From the NCBI GenBank assembly GCA_964035545.1, contig OZ037767.1, positions 1,926,680-1,990,679 of the forward strand: DNA of 64,000 bases, read 5' to 3'. Made by a program: the position numbers and the translations under genes. Each line of letters begins with the position of its first letter. The stretch's first letter is position 1. The notes below the pieces were generated by a model that saw nothing but the letters and a program-made list of their open reading frames with translations, did not search any database and was not told where the DNA came from. This document shows, one piece after another, positions 41,501-50,500 of the stretch. Origin of the DNA: Bugula neritina (Eukaryota > Bryozoa > Gymnolaemata > Cheilostomatida > Bugulidae).

Positions 41501-41532
41501 TGGAGCGGGGTCGTTCTGGCGACCGCCGCTGA
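35536..41532 (+). CDS. pol: Pol polyprotein with extra C-terminal zinc-finger region
   Basis: The frame opens at 35536 and is read to 41532. It has no plausible ATG at the junction, so it is probably made by -1 frameshifting from gag. Counted from 35569 (1,987 residues): protease DTG at 167-169; reverse transcriptase with YLDD at 597-600; RNase H starting DTDAS at 744; integrase zinc motif H1010, H1014, C1044, C1047; catalytic D1076, D1136, E1172 (DD35E); a GPY-type module near 1303; and RPPRYLADY near 1451. A further segment of about 515 residues follows, acidic and Ser/Pro-rich. It has two C2H2 fingers (C1789, C1792, H1805, H1809; and C1815, C1817, H1830, H1835) and a Leu/Arg-rich coiled coil at about 1947-1987. 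No chromodomain was seen. Key catalytic residues are all present. Confidence 0.95.
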   Translation, partial: GTEAFKHPRLTVNSATRGPHANPVRDGTRKTVEETSPESTYIEWHANRRSRRPKGLPDPPALPLDTRMELEETGWQAPRRSRRPQGLPDPPAWPLRNRFAGLPEEVVEEDSAYSQEYPKLPSRPQKTPVVSKTKRRPAVRTQVVSPPETDRSRSTQPYGSSYFLPGKISGKAATFLLDTGCTTNLLSRRLFDTLGARERASLEPYEGAHGTLADGSCIPFYGVISLPGRVRDQAVHETFIVSQLKEDAILGMPFLEKHQCHMDFQKSVVVMAGKELVCVDKFGRPLVGGVQVVRDCTVPGRSQATLRCRVNCKGIAGLGMVEGTHGAIRLANSLNRLDCRQELLVQCINPFTEPVQLSAGALVGKYHSIQEADVGPALETVADNQGNPPHTRREAVPEHLADLYDGACGNCTSSTERQVLAQLLAEYSDVFSRGDRDMGLTKVISHEIPLAADTTPIRQPTRRLGPEKEKEVSRQVQDLLDRDLIEPAHGAWSSPVVLVKKKDGSWRFCVDYRRLNNATIQDAYPLPRIDESLDALAGSKYFSTLDLLSGYWQVPLSPDAQDKAAFITRDGLWKWKVLPFGLTSAPATFQRLMEQVLSGLHWKTLLIYLDDVIVISPDFATHVSRLREVFDRLRAAGLKLKPSKCALLQPEVTYLGHVVGRDGVATDPEKVQAVKEWTVPRDLPELRAFLGLVGYYRQYIPGFAGVAQPLNRLTAKGVRWQWTQEEQQAFDHLKQRLMEAPILAYPDPAKEYILDTDASDHSVGAVLSQVQGGSEVVVAYYSKTLAAAEKNYCTTRKELLAVVKAVKHFRPYLYGKSFRLRTDHASLIWLCKRAEPSSQVARWLEILAEFSYRIEHRAGRKHGNADGMSRRPVEDCKQCLHIEQRDGGPARLDVETELVEGTAYRWEHGHLRTETHQDGVQALHANPTLHQNVKELCRLQETLPGAVADIFRAKKEGRRPSEERQRQGDVEFQLLCRRWDALKVSPDGLLMITLAADNRQQKRDRVVCPRALRRELIWDTHKQAHAGVSRVIRCLRLRWYWPGMTRDVRLRVRQCEVCQASKHGRPTETTGRRRLYAGRPWQVVAVDLVGPMPLSARGNTWILVLTDHFTRWADALAIPDATAPTVARTLDQHVFCYLGLPEQIHTDQGAQFQSQLMGDLCRIWGVNQSRTTPYHPQGNGVVERNNRMLGDALRSLLLGRGQEEWDVVLPQIMRAYRSTPHSATQETPNFLMLGRETRVPEHLTYHVPAPESPVHEYVEGLMDIMGKAHDALRTQQWQTRTEDSEEPPLYQVGDWVWMVSYRRRRGQSAKLQPKFVGPYCVVEVLPNHTYRVERSGQVSVQSEQRLKPYHASPDAVGQAPPLLEPHRQPNRRGRATRPREVEIMVPREADQEQAALIEQLERQQRAEREQEQQQALGSQPLPGEDTPTPVRGEDGDPPTRVAQEPPTPPESVPLERSQRPRRPPRYLADYAVGHLEGPPPEEDPPHTDCHPILVGNSLHHPGEFHQEEEMADRISEDTRSRELSPRNPGEIPTSHATRASAGKTSEARGSAISHSDLTQLARQLQLKLNSDSNTHFDFTTILRTLSAAMGITLPDTQSGISSRLDPPVAESNQTTVDWSLLDLLGSDILGPEAEMDLGDDSAIDTLLNHDVGSVNFCDTPRPSVFNLSPFTPVPNFGDSETGFSQPLLSILEERMDVEEASRSDSPPPPGLASASTSQQAATSSTEVCSAMVGPDPKPVELQLTAGEEQGILHGDHLPAEEDASPILALPRALVARQYWVTGPTNLKIGDACGEPGNRICHECKRKFSSARRLRVHAPQHYINVFCPCGEFSYQRDYVLRHQRIAHCHTGYTFAVDQASFPEFRDLVLPHVADPHKRAALALGFPACRPVREEEGEPAATPQPAATQPLRVMLARVGPGARADSSDLGPRPSAAGGKQTHRQRRPARGTTDRPRHQTSAQLAEEVHQLRRQLRRCEEELGQLRRRVSRLERGRSGDRR
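35548..35591 (+). promoter_or_regulatory. -1 ribosomal frameshift signal at the gag-pol junction
   Basis: A slippery heptamer T TTA AAC lies in the gag frame at 35548-35554. Six bases later a 9-base-pair stem follows (35561-35569 with 35583-35591, one G-U pair, 13-base loop). Loop bases TTCCG (35574-35578) can also pair with CGGAA at 35620-35624, which would give a pseudoknot. Pol is in the -1 frame, as required. Confidence 0.85.
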
Positions 41533-41831
41533 GACTATTCGTATAGTATTTTTCTTTCCTACTCTTATTCTTTGTTTGTTTATTTTATGTGTGTAAGTTC
41601 TTCATGTAATGCATGTACCTATTCATGCTCTGTTTTTCTTGTGTGTGCACAAATCTTCCCTGTATTTTCTTTTTATGTTATCATTGTAATATTACTATCA
41701 CTGCATGTTTACCATATTTTTTTTTGTGTGTTACTTCCAACTGTGCGTTTTATTGTCGTGTCATTCCCTGTTGTGTGTTTGTGTTGTGTACGCCTCTTTA
41801 TCGGAAAGCATGCTTTCCGATGGGGGGTGTG
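41533..41831 (+). other. Pol 3' untranslated spacer and polypurine tract
   Basis: About 300 bases between the pol stop and the 3' LTR. It is T-rich and ends GATGGGGGGTGTG. The G-run at about 41820-41827 is the probable polypurine tract priming plus-strand synthesis. A short AAGCATGCTTTCC partial palindrome sits just before it. Confidence 0.6.
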
Positions 41832-42223
41832 TGTGGTAAATTTATGTTGTGTGTGTGTGTCCTTTGTTGCCGAGATCGGTACTTCGGTCCTCCGAAACAC
41901 CGATATGCCGATTCTCGGCATATCGGAATACCGAAGTACCGAAATGCCGGATTCGGCATTTCGGATTCCCGAAGTGCCGATATTCGGTATTTCGGGCCTC
42001 CGATCTCGGCAAACAAAGGAATGTCTTTGTCCTGCATGTATATAAAAGCCAGCGAGTTCCAGTATAGTTCAGTCTACTACTGGAGCTCGCTGGATAAAGA
42101 CCATTGATTCACTCGGACTATACTACAATAAAGATTATCTACATTCTACCTTATTTCTCGCCTTGTTTCTTATACAAGCATGTAACAGCACTAGTTTCAT
42201 TCACAATCCACAAAACTATCACA
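41832..42223 (+). repeat. 3' LTR
   Basis: 392 bases, by reading identical to the 5' LTR, including palindromes, TATA box and AATAAA. Followed by ATAC. Confidence 0.95.
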
Positions 42224-42859
42224 ATACTGGCCATGTGAGTCAGACAACTCCAAGTAATTAGACAACTCCAAGTTTGCTCCTCAACTATGCAGCAGGCTGT
42301 CGGTATACACGGTTTACAGAGGCCATGGGAAGAGGGGGTGGTTTATTGTTCTCTCACTACAAAACACAAGGATTGTAGGTTAGGTGCATTGCTATAGTGA
42401 ATGACTAAACTTTGCTATGAATTGCTCTAAAAAGCCAAGTCCTACAATATACAGGCATAAAGGGATGTGATATAATGTAATGTAAAAACATGTGACGTGA
42501 TAAAATGATGTAATATGGTCACATGATCACATGACTTGACAAAATAACGTGTTATGTTATGAAATGTTTCAGATTGGGAAAAACTAATGATATATTGCTA
42601 CTTTACTTTTGTTATAAAAACAATATAGTAATTTAACATTAGCTTCAATCTTTTGTAAGTAAAGCTACAGTGTAGCATCTAGCTTTTAATTGATTTCAAT
42701 CGTAACTTATAAGAGACACACTAGATCACATTTACTGCAATATTTAAACTATAAAACAGCTGCCAGCTGATATTAAAAAGATATAAAATATATTTATACT
42801 TTCAACTGCTACTGTACTTCATTGCTTTAGCTGGAGTTCTCAACAAAATATTTAAATAC
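42224..42859. other. 3' flank of aldo-keto reductase 2
   Basis: Starts with ATAC, the right target-site duplication. Near 42490-42560 several short palindromes cluster (ACATGTG, TCACATGATCACATGA). No coding exon was seen. Confidence 0.5.
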
Positions 42860-45800
42860 TTACTGCTTAACAAATTTAAAATCAAATAGCCTTAGGTCTC
42901 TGTCAAGAGATTTTAGATTGTCCATATCTGCATCACTCAGGCTAAAGTCAAACAGCTGTAAAACAATAAATGGCTATAAACAAGCATTACACGTGAAATA
43001 GATGTATATACAGATAAATAAACGATAATTTATACATACACATCTATTTCAGGTGTAATGTGTGTGAATGCATGCAAATATAATGTATATAATATTAATA
43101 TATACATTATATTAATTACACTTAAAATATATGGCTATAAATGTAAACAAATAAATAAATAAAATTAAGCATGCTTAAAATAATAAAACTCAGTAATATT
43201 GGCAGCGCTAGTTAGTTTGTAATCCTGAAACCGCACCCCTTTAGCCTAAGGGGTCAACTTGTTAACCAATAACTGCTGTACTTGCACTTTGAGCAATCAT
43301 GGATTTTATTTAGGTAAGTCAGAATTTACAGACATTTTTGCCCATACAGATCTATTTGCAATGTATCTTGGTTAGTTTACTTTAGTTTAAACTAGAAGTT
43401 CTTTTGAAAAATATGTTGAAATAATATTGTTAGTTTATCAGTTATTGTCTGGTGAATCAAAAAGTTTTAAATAGATATTCATATACCTGGAAATTAGATT
43501 CAATTCTCGACTGAGTCACACTCTTTGGTAGAACAATGATACCTCTTTGGATGAGATATCTCAGCAGAATCTGAGCAGGCGTCTTGCTTAGCTTTTCCGC
43601 TATCTCCAGGACGACGGGATCTTTAAGGGGCGTGTCATCAGCATCTGCGCCTCTACATAATTAATATTTTAACTCTATATTTTATTTTAAAACTAGTCAA
43701 ATTAATTATTTTCAATACAACACTGATATGCTTCAAGAATAAACAGTATATTCGGTTGATTCATCATTTGGAATATTTTAATATAAATAATAATCTGATC
43801 CCCATCACTTTTTATCATGATAAACAATAGTGCAGTGAAAAGAATTTCAAGAAATAGCATAGTGACAGAGTATTGTATGTGACATAAGATCATGTGACAG
43901 ACAGCACTGTGACAGAAAGCCTGTAAATAAGGACTGTTAACAGTTGAATACCTCATAGCGGCTGATCCTGGTGACCCTATAGGTGCGTACGCTGACACAG
44001 TTATTCCCTTCTCATTACACAGCTCCACCAGTTCTTTCTGCTGGAACCAGACGTGACACTCTACCTGTTGGGTTATGTAACATGCAGGTTTTACTCAGGT
44101 GGATTTTATGACAGGTTATTATGTAGATGCAGTTGATGGGTGAAACTACACAGTATTTGTGCAGGCTGCAGCAAAAAGTCAAAATAAGAGATTAGTGTTA
44201 CTTTTGTAGATGCTGGGTTTCCCAAGCTTGTTCTATTATTAGTGACTCACCTGCAAATTACAGGGCTTGATTCTGGACTCCTCCCAAACTCTTCTCACCT
44301 GAGCTGCGTTGAAGTTTGAAATCCCGAGAGCTTTGACTAAGCCCTCGTCTACTAATTTCTCCATTTCCTGTACAATACAAACTTTGATACTCAGTAAAGT
44401 TCTCTTTGTTAAAAGGCAATAATTTTCAACGGCATAGCGAACAACTTTATAACCTTTTATTCTGAGTTTACGTTAGTTCCAAAACTACTGCTAATTATGG
44501 CAGTATTATGAAAACAGGTGCCAGATGTAGATTTTAAGGGCGAAATATTCGTTAGTGTGAATTGAGGCTGAAAACTCACTGCGAAAACCACAGACAAAAT
44601 CAGAGACAGTGCAATAGTTTTAAGATTAGAATAGCCCAATAAGCTGCAAGTAAGACGTATATGATGGGTTACCTTGTAGGTGTCCATGAAATCAGTTTCT
44701 ATCCAAATCGGAACTCCGTCTGCGTCAAAAGGCAAATACTCTGGTGGGTTATTGTCCAGTCTACAATCCTGTGTGTAAGTCAACAGTAGATATTAGTTTT
44801 ATTAGCAATGGCTGAGTTTGATATACTTACACTACTAGAATAGTGAAGGTATATTAGTGCAGTAGATGTGTACTTACACTACTAGAGAAGTAGGTGTTAG
44901 ATACTTACACTAGTAGAGTAGTAGGTGCTAGATACTTGCACTACTGGAATAGTAAGTGCATACTTACACTACTAGAGCAGTAGGTATATAATACTTACAT
45001 TACTATAGAGCAGTAGGTATATACTTACACTCATAGCCGCAGGGAAATGAATGAGGAGCAGGTCAATATAACTTGTCTTTAGACACTTCAAAGAGTCTTC
45101 TGTCTGCTGCCGCACTCTGTGAGGTGCTGCTGACCCTCCAGTCAGCTGAAAGCAGCATAGAAATGCAGACGTACTATACATACATGCTTTACAAAACTGT
45201 CAACTAAATTCACCACTTCAAATTGTAAACATTCTGAGCACATGGCATCAAAGAGTACTCTTACCTGAAACTGGATCTAACTCTAGGAAGTACCTAGTAA
45301 TAACAGTTATTCAGCGGTAGAGCCATAGTGGCAGCACGACTTAAGCTCTCAGCACCACACGCACACACATGTATATAGTATTGTAGCTATAGCTTTTACT
45401 AAAAGTCTTGGAGCCAACTTTAGTAAAGAAAACTTGAAGAAATGGAAAAGTAGTTCATGAAAACATGTCGTAGAAACTTGTTGCTGTAGCTGTACAGCAT
45501 ATACCTAACGCCCCACCCCTCTGCACAGAAATAATTGTCTATTATATAAAACAATTTATAATTTACTATTAGGCTTGACTAAGAATTTTAAGTTTTATTG
45601 AGGACAACAATTTTACAATTCACTTTCTCACCTTTGTGGTAATGAAGATCTCATCTCTTGTAACTTTTCCAGCTTTAATTGATTCATCCAGGGCGGTTCC
45701 AATTTCCTTTTCGTTCATGTATCCCCTGGCAGTGTCAATGTGTCTGTATCCAACGTCTATCGCAATGGAAACAGCTTTCTCCACTTCACCGGGTTTTGAC

Positions 45801-46343
45801 TTGAAGCACATAACAAAAGGGGTATGCAATATCTTTCAAAGTGGCTTGGTAGCTTAGTTAGATGTGTTTTAATCTGTGTGCTTTATAACCAGAAAGCTTC
45901 AAAGTTAATTTCACGAACACGAAGTTATCTGAGCTGTATAATAGTTTATCCCATGATACAAAGGAAAACATCTTTAAAATAAAATATCATCAATAATTCT
46001 CTTAAGATGCATGCTGAGCCTTGTCTTTAGATTATAGAATATTTATAAGTTATCTTTCTGCTGGAGTAAAACTCGAGTTTTGTAATGTCAGAAGACATGT
46101 GAACTGGCAATGGTATTCACAGCAATCTGTTGAATGCAGAGTTATAGCTGTGAGCAAAACAATCACACTCCTAGTAAGTAACTACCAACAAGCTGTCACT
46201 CCATTCAGATATTATACAAACTGCTTCCAGCATACAGAATTAAACACATTGAAAGAAAGGATTCTTACCAGGAAAGTACCCAGTCCAACAAGGGGCATTG
46301 GTTTCCCCATCAACATTGGGAGAGCAGTTTTTGTGGCTGCCAT
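42860..46343 (-). CDS. Aldo-keto reductase 2
   Basis: Eight minus-strand exons: 46269-46343, 45632-45799, 45029-45145, 44673-44768, 44251-44367, 43952-44064, 43487-43652 and 42860-42955, giving 315 residues. The catalytic tetrad is D47, Y52 (IDTARGY), K81 (FITTK) and H114 (LLIHFP). The cofactor motif is IVLPKSVTQSRI. Exons 3, 4 and 5 are exactly the lengths of those in the paralogue at 29696-33698 (117, 96, 117 bases), and all intron phases match. An upstream in-frame Met exists, but the chosen start (MAATKTALPM) aligns with the family. Intron 3 carries a repeat with multiple copies of its own donor. Substrate unknown. Confidence 0.93.
42985..43060. repeat. Imperfect inverted repeat (fold-back), intron 7 of aldo-keto reductase 2
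   Basis: CATTACACGTGAAATAGATG at 42985-43004 and its reverse complement with one mismatch at 43041-43060, separated by about 36 AT-rich bases. A second small perfect hairpin (CCCCTT/AAGGGG) lies at 43236-43253 in the same intron. Confidence 0.8.
44817..45028 (-). repeat. Minisatellite whose unit repeats the splice donor, aldo-keto reductase 2 intron 3
   Basis: Read on the sense strand from the exon 3 boundary, the intron starts GTAAGTAT. This donor, or a one-base variant, recurs about seven times at intervals of roughly 28-47 bases, each time preceded by AGT like the exon end. Units also share CCTACT and CTCTA segments. Confidence 0.9.
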
Positions 46344-47517
46344 CCTGAGTAACTCTATACTATCAACTAACCGGCTTTCACAATGATTATCACTGATGCT
46401 CATAGTAATGCGTATGCTAATACTGTTGGCAGTGTTCCAATGATCATATGATTGCGGTTTGTTCGCTATCTGTGACAGATGAGGGTTGTGCAAACTACAT
46501 GTAGATTGTAGAGCATTAGAACTGAATGATTTATGATTGGCTGCAAAAGATTAAATTCAAATATTGTGTTTTTATGTAATAAGTTAGAGTTATAAATAAA
46601 TAATAATTGTTAAAGCATGGCTACACCTGCAGATGCTAGGAAAGTTTAGTTGTTTTGCAAGCTAACATAATGAATTGTCTGCTGTTGAAATTAAATGATT
46701 TAAACTATAGCTAATGATTCCAACACTGTGAACGGGAAAGCTGCTCTAGTGACCAAATTTATTGTCAGAGTTGTAATTCCTTACTGGGTAATTTATTATA
46801 GAACAGACACAAAGTAACATAACAGAAAATACATTAAAAGTAATAAAATGTGTTAAAAGTGAGAAAAACTAGTTTAATCGATTATACCATTCACAGCAAA
46901 ATTGCCACCAGGCAGTTAAAAACTCAGTTGTATCCTAAGAATAATTTATTACACACATATAAATAAAATTGAGAAATAATGCTATTAAAAAGTTCAGCCA
47001 ATGATTGTTTAAAAACCTTTGAGGAACATACAATACATTTAAATTAAGTCCATCACATTTCAGCTCAAACTAAAACATTTAAAATATTCAAGGAATCGCA
47101 TCTATTTAAAAATGCTTCAAATTTTTGAACAAGAATAGAAATTTGGAATGCTCTTGTTTGAAAGAAGCCAATAAGCTAATAAGTACTAAGTACTTAGTAG
47201 TACAACTTGCAAACATTACAGAAATGATGTATGCAACCGGCAAGGCATAAAAACGTTCAAAACACAAGCAGAAAAAACACAAGAAAAATTAGTTGACTGC
47301 ATTGAGATTAAAGATATGCGATACTGGAAAAACATGATACAGCCCTTGGCCTAAGACAGCACACTAATATATTACGCTACTAGTCTACTAATAGTAAATG
47401 GGGGAAGTAATATTACACTCTATTAAGCATTCACATTAGAAACATGTTTGGGAATATCACATCTGCACACTTCACAACACTGAGACTTGTGTTCCAACAC
47501 ACGTCTCTTTCACCTCT
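46344..47517. other. Intergenic region between aldo-keto reductase 2 and POC5
   Basis: Upstream region of aldo-keto reductase 2 and 3' flank of POC5, both on the minus strand. AT-rich, with reverse-strand AATAAA motifs near 46946 and 46792 that may serve POC5. No coding exon was found. Confidence 0.5.
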
Positions 47518-50500
47518 TCACTTGACGATTTTGACAACTCTGGAAGCAAAATCTTTTCTTCTTCCAGCGGAACTTCTGAGAGTTTGATCAATCTGAAACA
47601 CGTACAGATGTGTACTTACCCTGTCTTATATATAGTATGTGATGCACTTACTCCGTCTTATATATAGTATGTGTTGTACTTACCTTGTCTTATATATAGT
47701 ATGTGTTGGACTTACCTTGTCTTATATATAGTATGTGTTGGACTTACCCTGCCTTACATATAGTGTGTGGTGTATTTACACTAACCTACATGTTTAACGC
47801 CCCTTAACTGTTCTAACATGCATGCTGAAACACACTTGAATAAATCTGAAAACTTGCACTGATTTGTAATTTTTATTACACATGAGTAGATTAATGTAAA
47901 TACAATTTAATTGCTGACCTATTTACCTACCTGACCTATTTACTCCTGTGTTATTCTTACACTGACCTACTTACTATACTATACCTACACTGACACTTAC
48001 TATACTATACTTACACTGACAAACTTACTATACTATACTTACACTTGTCTGCACGCTAGCATCTCCAGCTCCTCCAACATTGTCATGTCTCTCCACCAAC
48101 ACCGGCTGTCCACTCATCTTACGGGCTGTTCCTGGCTTACCGGGCTTACCCGGTTTAGCTGTTACAGTCGCTGTCAGCCTCTTCCCTCCCCTGAGAGTAA
48201 ACAGAGTAAATACATACCATACACAGTAAATACATACCATACACAGTAAATACATACCATACACAGTAAATACATACCATACACAAATAGTGTGAGTACC
48301 ATACACAGTAAATACATACCATACACAGATAGTGTGTATTACGGAGGGACCAAATGCCCCCTGCGGCTCTTAGAATATAAATCCAAAGCTAAACAATTCT
48401 TATTGGTCAATAAAAAGCGTAAAAGCTGACTGAAGATACTAGAAGCTTGATTAGATTACAAATCTGATGACTAATGTTACTAAAAATAACTACCAAACAC
48501 CAAACCCCACTCTAATATAATAAAATGTATTGTAAACTTCTTATATTTTGCAACTTAAGTTACATTTTCAGAGAATTGCGAGTGTAGAACACCACTGAGT
48601 GCAAATTTCAACAAGAAGATAAGCTAGAAGATGCTAAGAATTTACCTGCCACCCTTGGGAAGGGACGTGGTTGAGGCCACCCCTGTTGTGTAGGCCGGGC
48701 CGTGGGGCACAGTGTAAGATCGTGAAGCAACAGGTGACGGGGCTGAGAACATTCTAGAATGCTGCTGAATTGTAGCGGCAGAGAGACTGTGAGGAGTTGC
48801 ATTCTCTTCATTACCTGCAAATATTCCAACCAATTCTATACTGTTCTGTGAGGGTGTGGAATACAGAGCATGAGCTGTACTTTCATTTTACTACCAAGTT
48901 TCATTCTCTTCTGTATTTTCGCATGTCGGCCATATTGAATATATGCAGAATGATATTTTAGAATCTAACCAGCAAATAGAATAGTATGTTGTGTTGTCAA
49001 AGGAAAATGGTGAGTATGCAGGAGTTGATAATTCTAAATTACTTCTAACTTGTGAAGAGTAACTTCTGACTACACTTTAGGAGTAAGTATATAATAGATG
49101 AGTACATACATTATATGTAAATATGTAACACGCAAAGGTAAGCAATAAAATGTTCGTGCGACATTACTTTCCTGCAAAAGACTCTAATTGGTTGACAGAA
49201 GTATACCATGAGCAACTTAAGCAAGCAGCCTCAGGTACGTTCGGGTGCCTCTCAGGTGATGGAGGTTTATATTACTAACAAATACCAAAGTAAACACTCT
49301 GTACAGAAACATAGAATATACCTGTGCAGCTGTCCAGGTGTGTTTGTGGTTTAGACTGAGAGCCAGTTCTGTCCTGTTGGGGGTCCCCCTCCCCCTCCGG
49401 CTCGTGAAACATGTTCATAGCCTCCATGTTGAGGGCGCACACGCCTCTCATGAACGCCTTCTTCATATTCTCCTCGTAGTACTCTCGCTCTTTGTGTAGT
49501 GACATCACTTCCTCTCTACTGGCATTGTACTTTTCCTCCAGCTACAGACAACGAGATGATTATAGACAGCAGTTCACAGTCACCTACTCTTTTTAGGTTT
49601 GTTTAAAGCAACTTCGACATATTTATGTTATATTAGTAAAAAGCTTGAGTTTGGCGAAATCTACCTAAGATATGTAATTGAGAAAGATTCTCTTTCTCTT
49701 ACTGACATTATGAGATAAATGATTTTATTATTATTTTGCCTTTCTTGTCTTTCTACATTGTAGCATTGAAATTCTACACAACATTACAATGACCTCAACT
49801 TTTTAACTATTCATACAACTGAGAAGAGAGTATGACGTTTTAGAGTTGAAAAAATACATGCAGCTAAAATAAATGTCTTTTTGAAACAAATCACTACACC
49901 TTAAATAGATATATAATACATATGACTATATTATATATATAATAGATATGACTATATTAGATATATAATATAGCAACTTACGGACTGAAGCTTCGACTCG
50001 TAATCACTGGTGAGAGAGATACAAATCTCTTGCGCCTTCGCCTGACACGCCTTTTCCACTCTCCTCCGCCATTTCTCCACTATCACCATGTGCCACTTTT
50101 TCCAGCACTTGCGCCTGATTGCGTTATTGTGGTGCTGTGCAGCCAGCTTCATGGCATAACCCTGAGTCAGCACGTATATTAGTATGTGTCAGTATATGTA
50201 CTAGTGTGTGTCAGCATGTATATTAGTATGTGTCAGTATGTATATTAGTATGTGTCAGTATATATACTAGCATGTGTCAGCATGTATATTAGTATGTGTC
50301 AGTATGCATACTAGTATGTGTCAGTGTATATACTAGTATGTGTCAGTGTATATACTAGTATGTGTCAGCATGTATATTAGTATGTGTCAGTATGCATACT
50401 AGTATGTGTCAGTGTATATACTAGTATGTGTCAGCATGTATATTAGTATGTGTCAGTATGCATACTAGTATGTGTCAGTGTATATACTAGTATGTGTCAG

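Larger units (their letters stand above)
34230..42223 (+). mobile_element. Complete Ty3/gypsy LTR retrotransposon
   Basis: A 7,994-base element: 5' LTR 34230-34621, gag, pol, 3' LTR 41832-42223. The flanking sequence is ATAC on both sides (34226-34229 and 42224-42227), a 4-base target-site duplication. Both LTRs are 392 bases and read as identical. Both reading frames are open. Domain order is gag, protease, reverse transcriptase, RNase H, integrase, which identifies Ty3/gypsy (Metaviridae). No envelope gene is visible. Its GC-rich composition contrasts sharply with the AT-rich host. It lies between the two aldo-keto reductases and breaks neither. Confidence 0.97.

Noticed and set aside
41572-42107. 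Open frames of about 157-164 residues over the 3' LTR
   Set aside because: They read through the LTR palindromes and have partial counterparts in the 5' LTR; no domain and no sign of selection as protein.
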